NCBI RefSeq assembly: GCF_000685295.1
Contig: NZ_ARYL01000027.1
Location: forward strand, 1 to 56,524
Length of the DNA stretch: 56,524 nucleotides
Origin: Hyphomonas oceanitis SCH89
GTDB taxonomy: Bacteria > Pseudomonadota > Alphaproteobacteria > Caulobacterales > Hyphomonadaceae
Direction of reading: 5' to 3'
The notes under the pieces were generated by a model. The model did not search any database. It was not told the origin of the DNA and worked only from the letters and a program-made list of their open reading frames with translations. A program made the translations under genes and the position numbers. Positions 43,772-56,524 of the stretch are shown piece after piece. Numbering within the stretch: position 1 is the first letter of the stretch; every line of letters begins with the position of its first letter.

Positions 43772-44149
43772 ATGGCAAATCTCGAAAAGATTGTCGAAGA
43801 CCTCTCGGCCCTGACCGTTCTTGAGGCTGCAGAGCTCGCAAAGATGCTCGAAGAAAAATGGGGCGTTTCCGCCGCTGCGCCAGTGGCTGTTGCTGCTGCC
43901 GGTGGTGCTGCTCCAGCTGCCGCTGCTGAAGAGCAGACGGAATTCGACGTCGTTCTGACGTCGGCAGGCGACAAGAAAATCAACGTGATCAAGGTCGTCC
44001 GCGACGTTGTTCCTGCCCTCGGCCTGAAGGAAGCTAAAGACCTCGTCGAAGCTGCTCCTAAAGCCATCAAAGAAGGCGTCTCCAAAGCTGAAGCTGAAGA
44101 GATCAAGAAGAAGTTCGAAGACGTCGGCGCTACGATCGAAATCAAGTAG
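43772..44149 (+). CDS. rplL: 50S ribosomal protein L7/L12
   Basis: A 125-residue stalk protein that recruits translational GTPases. N-terminal dimerisation domain ([20 protein letters not shown]), an Ala-rich hinge (about 37-52), and the C-terminal factor-binding domain with [20 protein letters not shown] and [13 protein letters not shown]. Codon use is strongly biased. Followed by a 154-base gap with a hairpin before rpoB. Confidence 0.98.
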   Translation: MANLEKIVEDLSALTVLEAAELAKMLEEKWGVSAAAPVAVAAAGGAAPAAAAEEQTEFDVVLTSAGDKKINVIKVVRDVVPALGLKEAKDLVEAAPKAIKEGVSKAEAEEIKKKFEDVGATIEIK

Positions 44150-44209
44150 CGCTTGCTGCTTTAAAATCCGGACAGTGTTCGCGCGAGGCGCTGTTCTATC
44201 TAAAAGATG

Positions 44210-44238
44210 CGCGGCGGTCTCATTCAGAGGCCGCCGCG
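44210..44238 (+). promoter_or_regulatory. Hairpin in the rplL-rpoB intergenic region
   Basis: CGCGGCGGTCTC and GAGGCCGCCGCG form a 12-bp stem (one T-G pair) around ATTCA, 66 bases before rpoB. No T run follows, so this is more like an attenuator or RNase III processing site, as known between rplL and rpoB in enterobacteria, than a full terminator. Confidence 0.55.
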
Positions 44239-44303
44239 AACTCGCGTTCTGGTGATAAGGTCTGTGGCCATGTGGCCCGGACGGACAAAATTGGGATCCT
44301 GGG

Positions 44304-48440
<4,137 letters not shown>

Positions 48441-48457
48441 ATAGTAAACGAAATATC

Positions 48458-48498
48458 GGGGTGCCCCGGGAAGCGACACGCGTTTCACTGGGCACCCC
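48458..48498 (+). promoter_or_regulatory. Perfect 9-bp inverted repeat between rpoB and rpoC
   Basis: GGGGTGCCC at 48458 and GGGCACCCC at 48490 are exact inverted repeats separated by 23 bases, within the 132-base rpoB-rpoC gap. A T run is missing, so it should not end transcription; mRNA processing or stability is more likely. Confidence 0.5.
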
Positions 48499-48572
48499 AT
48501 TCGATACGAAATTTCATGAGGGCAGGGGCCCTTTCGCCCCGACAACATCGCCCACCCAAGGAGCAGACACCC

Positions 48573-52799
<4,227 letters not shown>

Positions 52800-52828
52800 T
52801 CCGGTCGATACGGCTCTTGATGCAAATG

Positions 52829-52861
52829 AGAAAGCCTGCCAGCCTTGGCAGGCTTTCTTGC
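52829..52861 (+). terminator. Intrinsic terminator after rpoC
   Basis: A perfect 13-bp stem, AGAAAGCCTGCCA with TGGCAGGCTTTCT, around a GCCT loop, beginning 30 bases after the rpoC stop. It ends the rplJL-rpoBC transcript. Confidence 0.92.
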
Positions 52862-52880
52862 TTTCGGGGATAGGCGTCAG

Positions 52881-53129
52881 ATGGAACGAAACGATATTAT
52901 CGGCGCGGCGTGTGCGGTCGTTGCGATTGGAATCATTACGTTTCTATCGCTGGACAGCTGGGCCATTGCCGATTGCCGCACCGTTCTGAGAGAAGCGGAA
53001 TTTCAGCGGGCAGGGGCGCTGGAGCCGGATGCTGCGGCCGATCTTGCGGCATTCCGCGCCCAGCTTGAAGGCGGCGCAGCGGGCCCTGAGGCGGCTGCCT
53101 GCGTCGACAGGATCGGCCTGCCGTTCTAG
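52881..53129 (+). CDS. Small single-pass membrane protein between rpoC and rpsL
   Basis: An 82-residue frame starting just after the rpoC terminator. It has one hydrophobic segment (about 6-28), then Cys32, a helical acidic/Ala-rich region and Cys74 near the end, suggesting a periplasmic domain with one disulfide. GGGGA about 11 bases upstream is a weak RBS. I do not recognise a family. Position between two universally conserved blocks and the plausible composition support it being real; expression is not shown by the sequence. Confidence 0.5.
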   Translation: MERNDIIGAACAVVAIGIITFLSLDSWAIADCRTVLREAEFQRAGALEPDAAADLAAFRAQLEGGAAGPEAAACVDRIGLPF

Positions 53130-53178
53130 AGGTGCCCGTCTAGGCCTAATATTGCTGCGGTCTGGCCGCATGCGACCC

Positions 53179-53207
53179 TTGACGCCAGCGCTTGAGAGGC
53201 TTAAACG
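53179..53207 (+). promoter_or_regulatory. Candidate promoter of rpsL-rpsG-fusA-tuf
   Basis: TTGACG at 53179, 17-base spacer, TAAACG at 53202, about 180 bases before rpsL in a 254-base gap with no gene. A good -35 and a partial -10; otherwise nothing is seen in this gap. Confidence 0.4.
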
Positions 53208-53383
53208 CCACCCATTGTCAGAGAGGCAGCTGGGCTTTTGCCCTTTCGCCGTACCGGTTCAGGAATGGTCCGGCCAATCTGACCCCCAAGTTTTCAGCCG
53301 TCCCGGAAGCTGCTATGGCATTCGGGGCATCATTTCGTTACCGGCCCATCGGGCCATGAGTTCAGAAGAGACAGAAGGCCCGA

Positions 53384-53755
53384 ATGCCCACAATTCAACA
53401 GCTTATTCGTAATCCGCGTTCGCCAAAGCCGACGCGCACCAAGACGCCGGCTCTCAAAGCCTGCCCACAACGCCGCGGTGTTTGCACGCGCGTCTACACA
53501 ACGACCCCGAAGAAGCCGAACTCCGCGCTTCGTAAAGTGGCAAAAGTGCGTCTCACCTCCGGGTTCGAATCGCTGTGCTACATTCCGGGCGAAGGCCACA
53601 ACCTGCAGGAGCACTCGGTTGTGCTTATCCGCGGCGGCCGCGTGAAAGACCTTCCGGGCGTCCGTTACCACATCATCCGCGGCGCGCTGGATACCCAGCC
53701 CGTCAAGAACCGTAAACAACGCCGTTCGCATTACGGCGCGAAGAAACCGAAATAA
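53384..53755 (+). CDS. rpsL: 30S ribosomal protein S12
   Basis: A 123-residue decoding-centre protein. Conserved [18 protein letters not shown] and [14 protein letters not shown] show lysine at both positions where changes give streptomycin resistance, so this copy is the sensitive type. Ends [15 protein letters not shown]. First gene of the str operon; rpsG follows after 12 bases. Confidence 0.98.
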   Translation: MPTIQQLIRNPRSPKPTRTKTPALKACPQRRGVCTRVYTTTPKKPNSALRKVAKVRLTSGFESLCYIPGEGHNLQEHSVVLIRGGRVKDLPGVRYHIIRGALDTQPVKNRKQRRSHYGAKKPK

Positions 53756-54238
<483 letters not shown>

Positions 54239-54328
54239 TCAGCACTGGAATTTCATGGCAACTGAGGGTAACGCGCCCGTCAGTTGCCACAATTTCCTCC
54301 CGGAAAGCAGACACGAAGGTTTACCCAC

Positions 54329-56452
54329 ATGGCCCGCGAATACACGCTGGATCGCTATCGTAACTTTGGCATCATGGCACACATTGATGCCGGCAAAACT
54401 ACGACCACTGAGCGCATCCTTTACTACACCGGCAAGTCGCACAAGATTGGCGAAGTGCATGATGGCGCCGCGACCATGGACTGGATGGAGCAGGAGCAGG
54501 AGCGTGGCATCACGATCACGTCCGCTGCGACCACCACTTTCTGGGAACGCACTGAAGACGGCTCCACGCCGCTCTCCGACAAATACCGTTTCAACATCAT
54601 CGACACGCCCGGGCACGTTGACTTCACGATCGAAGTCGAGCGCTCGCTGGCCGTTCTCGACGGCGCCGTTTGCGTCCTTGATGCGAACGCCGGTGTTGAG
54701 CCGCAGACCGAAACTGTGTGGCGTCAGGCTGACCGCTACAAGGTTCCGCGCATCGTGTTCGTCAACAAGATGGACAAGATCGGCGCTGACTTCTTCAACT
54801 GCGTCCACATGATCAAGGATCGTACAGGCGCAACGCCTGCGCCGATCCAGCTGCCAATTGGTTCCGAAACCGAGTTGGCGGGTCACGTTGACCTTGTTAC
54901 GATGCAGGAATGGGTCTGGGAAGGCGACGATCTCGGCGCTTCATGGATTCTGAAGCCTATCCGGGACAGCCTCAAGGCAAAAGCCGAAGAGATGCGCGCC
55001 ACACTGGTCGAGCTTGCTGTTGAGCAGGACGATGATGCGATGGAAGCCTTCCTCGAAGGCAACGAGCCAGACGTGCCAACCCTGCGCAAGCTTATCCGCA
55101 AGGGTACGCTCGCCATGGCATTCGTGCCGGTTCTTTGCGGCTCGGCCTTCAAGAACAAGGGCGTGCAGCCTATGCTGAACGCTGTGATCGACTATCTTCC
55201 AGGCCCGCTCGACGTGCCGCCTTACTTCGGCTTCCTGCCGGGCGACGAAGAAGAAGTCCGTAATATCGAGCGTAAGGCTGATGACAGCCAGCCGTTCTCG
55301 GGCCTTGCCTTCAAGATCATGAACGACCCCTACATGGGCACTCTGACCTTCACACGTATCTATTCCGGTACGCTGTCGAAAGGCGACGCGTTCATGAACT
55401 CGACCAAGGGCAAGAAAGAGCGCGTCGGCCGTATGGTCATGATGCACTCCAACAAGCAGGACGAGATCACTGAAGCTTTCGCAGGCGACATCGTTGCGCT
55501 TGCCGGCCTCAAGGAAACGACAACGGGTGACACGGTCTGTGATCCGAACAAGCCAGTCGTTCTCGAAACGATGACGTTCCCCGATCCGGTTATCGAGATC
55601 GCCGTCGAGCCGAAGTCGAAAGCTGACCAGGAAAAAATGTCGGTGGGCCTTCAGCGCCTCGCGGCAGAGGATCCATCCTTCCGCGTCGAAACCGATTTCG
55701 AATCCGGTCAGACGATCATGAAGGGCATGGGCGAACTTCACCTCGACATCCTGATCGACCGCCTGAAGCGCGAGTTCAAAGTTGAAGCGAACATCGGCCA
55801 GCCGATGGTTGCCTACCGTGAGAAACTCGGCCGTGCAGCAGAGATCGATTTCACGCACAAGAAACAGTCCGGTGGTACCGGCCAGTTCGCGCGCATCAAG
55901 CTGCAGTTCGAACCTCTCGAAGCCGGTTCTGGCTTCGTGTTCGAAAGCTCGATCGTCGGCGGCGCCGTTCCTAAGGAATACGTTCCCGGTGTGGAAAAAG
56001 GCCTCAACATGGCCAAGGAAAACGGCCTTCTGGCTGGTTACCCGGTCACCGACTTCAAGGCCGTGCTGGTTGATGGCGCGTTCCACGACGTTGACTCCTC
56101 TGTCCTCGCTTTCGAAATCGCCGCCCGCGGCGCATTCCGCGAGCTGAAAGGCAAAGGCGATCCGCGCCTGATGGAGCCGATCATGAAAGTGGAAGTTGTC
56201 ACACCGGAAGACTATATGGGCGACGTGATCGGCGACCTGAACTCCCGCCGTGGCCAGATCCAGGGTTCGGAACCACGCGGTAACGCCGTGGCGATCAACG
56301 CTCTGGTCCCGCTGGTCAACATGTTCGGATACGTTTCGAACCTGCGCGGCATGTCGCAAGGGCGTGCCCAGTTCACGATGATCTTCGCTCACTATGACGA
56401 AGTTCCGCGTGCCGAAGCACAGAAAATCATTCAGGAAGTCGCAGGTTCCTGA
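54329..56452 (+). CDS. fusA: Elongation factor G
   Basis: A 707-residue translocation GTPase. G1 [19 protein letters not shown], switch [17 protein letters not shown] and [10 protein letters not shown] are present, followed by domains II-V with [18 protein letters not shown]. The start at 54329 ([18 protein letters not shown]) is the family start; the frame is open further upstream. Fourth-position neighbours rpsL, rpsG and tuf give the classical str operon order. Confidence 0.98.
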   Translation: MAREYTLDRYRNFGIMAHIDAGKTTTTERILYYTGKSHKIGEVHDGAATMDWMEQEQERGITITSAATTTFWERTEDGSTPLSDKYRFNIIDTPGHVDFTIEVERSLAVLDGAVCVLDANAGVEPQTETVWRQADRYKVPRIVFVNKMDKIGADFFNCVHMIKDRTGATPAPIQLPIGSETELAGHVDLVTMQEWVWEGDDLGASWILKPIRDSLKAKAEEMRATLVELAVEQDDDAMEAFLEGNEPDVPTLRKLIRKGTLAMAFVPVLCGSAFKNKGVQPMLNAVIDYLPGPLDVPPYFGFLPGDEEEVRNIERKADDSQPFSGLAFKIMNDPYMGTLTFTRIYSGTLSKGDAFMNSTKGKKERVGRMVMMHSNKQDEITEAFAGDIVALAGLKETTTGDTVCDPNKPVVLETMTFPDPVIEIAVEPKSKADQEKMSVGLQRLAAEDPSFRVETDFESGQTIMKGMGELHLDILIDRLKREFKVEANIGQPMVAYREKLGRAAEIDFTHKKQSGGTGQFARIKLQFEPLEAGSGFVFESSIVGGAVPKEYVPGVEKGLNMAKENGLLAGYPVTDFKAVLVDGAFHDVDSSVLAFEIAARGAFRELKGKGDPRLMEPIMKVEVVTPEDYMGDVIGDLNSRRGQIQGSEPRGNAVAINALVPLVNMFGYVSNLRGMSQGRAQFTMIFAHYDEVPRAEAQKIIQEVAGS

Positions 56453-56461
56453 TCCATCCCC

Positions 56462-56481
56462 GACCGGTGAGCCGGTCTTTT
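56462..56481 (+). promoter_or_regulatory. Short hairpin between fusA and tuf
   Basis: GACCGG and CCGGTC pair as a 6-bp stem with loop TGAG, followed by TTTT. This is a weak terminator or attenuator that may trim readthrough into tuf. Confidence 0.45.
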
Positions 56482-56506
56482 GAATTTAGAATGAAGGAGA
56501 GGCCCG

Positions 56507-56524
56507 ATGGGCAAGGCAAAGTTT
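56507..56524 (+). CDS. tuf: Elongation factor Tu, 5' end only
   Basis: The first six codons (MGKAKF) follow AAGGAGA with 7 bases spacing, directly after fusA. MxKAKF is the usual alphaproteobacterial EF-Tu start. The rest lies beyond the window, so the call rests on this and on gene order. Confidence 0.85.

Overview
The window is a compact, high-GC stretch of a bacterial chromosome with almost no non-coding space. The ribosomal proteins, RpoB/RpoC, EF-G and the start of EF-Tu look alphaproteobacterial. The accessory set (a large TonB-dependent receptor, several lipoprotein hydrolases, DUF1499, DUF3667 and DUF3604 proteins, and an NADH-dehydrogenase-style helix-hairpin-helix tail) fits a Hyphomonadaceae/Caulobacterales-type aerobic heterotroph. 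The family-level placement is inference; no 16S gene is present. I see no rRNA, tRNA, CRISPR array, insertion sequence, phage gene or integration site.

Layout. Positions 1-10,300, minus strand: a secreted M24 peptidase, an MFS exporter with a C-terminal add-on domain, an RND pump and its adaptor (adaptor-pump-MFS read as one unit), a ZntB/CorA-type metal transporter and a Tat-type lipoprotein amidase. Positions 10,300-20,300 are housekeeping and mixed: sodC lipoprotein, TlyA methyltransferase, a glycine-zipper envelope protein, a SAM methyltransferase, a divergent PiT-like membrane protein, chorismate synthase, pdxH, a small glyoxalase-related protein, a GDPD lipoprotein and an AlkK-like acyl-CoA ligase. 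Positions 20,300-32,000: a Trp-rich small ORF, a DUF1499 protein, a GNAT, OppB/OppC permeases, a DUF442 phosphatase-like protein, an unassigned ATP-grasp-like protein, an MBL hydrolase, a DUF3604 lipoprotein, a small secreted protein, an OppA lipoprotein and a DUF3667 membrane protein.

Positions 32,200-41,500: a GTG-initiated TonB-dependent receptor followed by a strong terminator, two translationally coupled RNA methyltransferases, then a coupled pair consisting of a membrane-anchored BON/OmpA-like protein and an extraordinary acidic protein, and an M48 lipoprotein protease. Positions 41,500-56,524 are the translation/transcription block rplK-rplA // rplJ-rplL-rpoB-rpoC // small membrane protein // rpsL-rpsG-fusA-tuf, with clear intrinsic terminators after rplA and rpoC and structured intergenic regions before rplJ, rpoB, rpoC and tuf.

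The best candidate for something little described is the pair at 37,225-40,484. An envelope BON/OmpA protein is stop-start coupled (TAATG) to a protein with an N-terminal membrane anchor, three Trp-centred coiled-coil motifs, about 283 residues lacking any Lys, Arg or His and dominated by Asp/Glu, and a terminal helix-hairpin-helix. Next come the PiT-like membrane protein at 13,806-14,861 and the ATP-grasp-like protein at 24,774-25,712, which sits behind a perfect 9-bp dyad. I do not see a defence system or a biosynthetic cluster.
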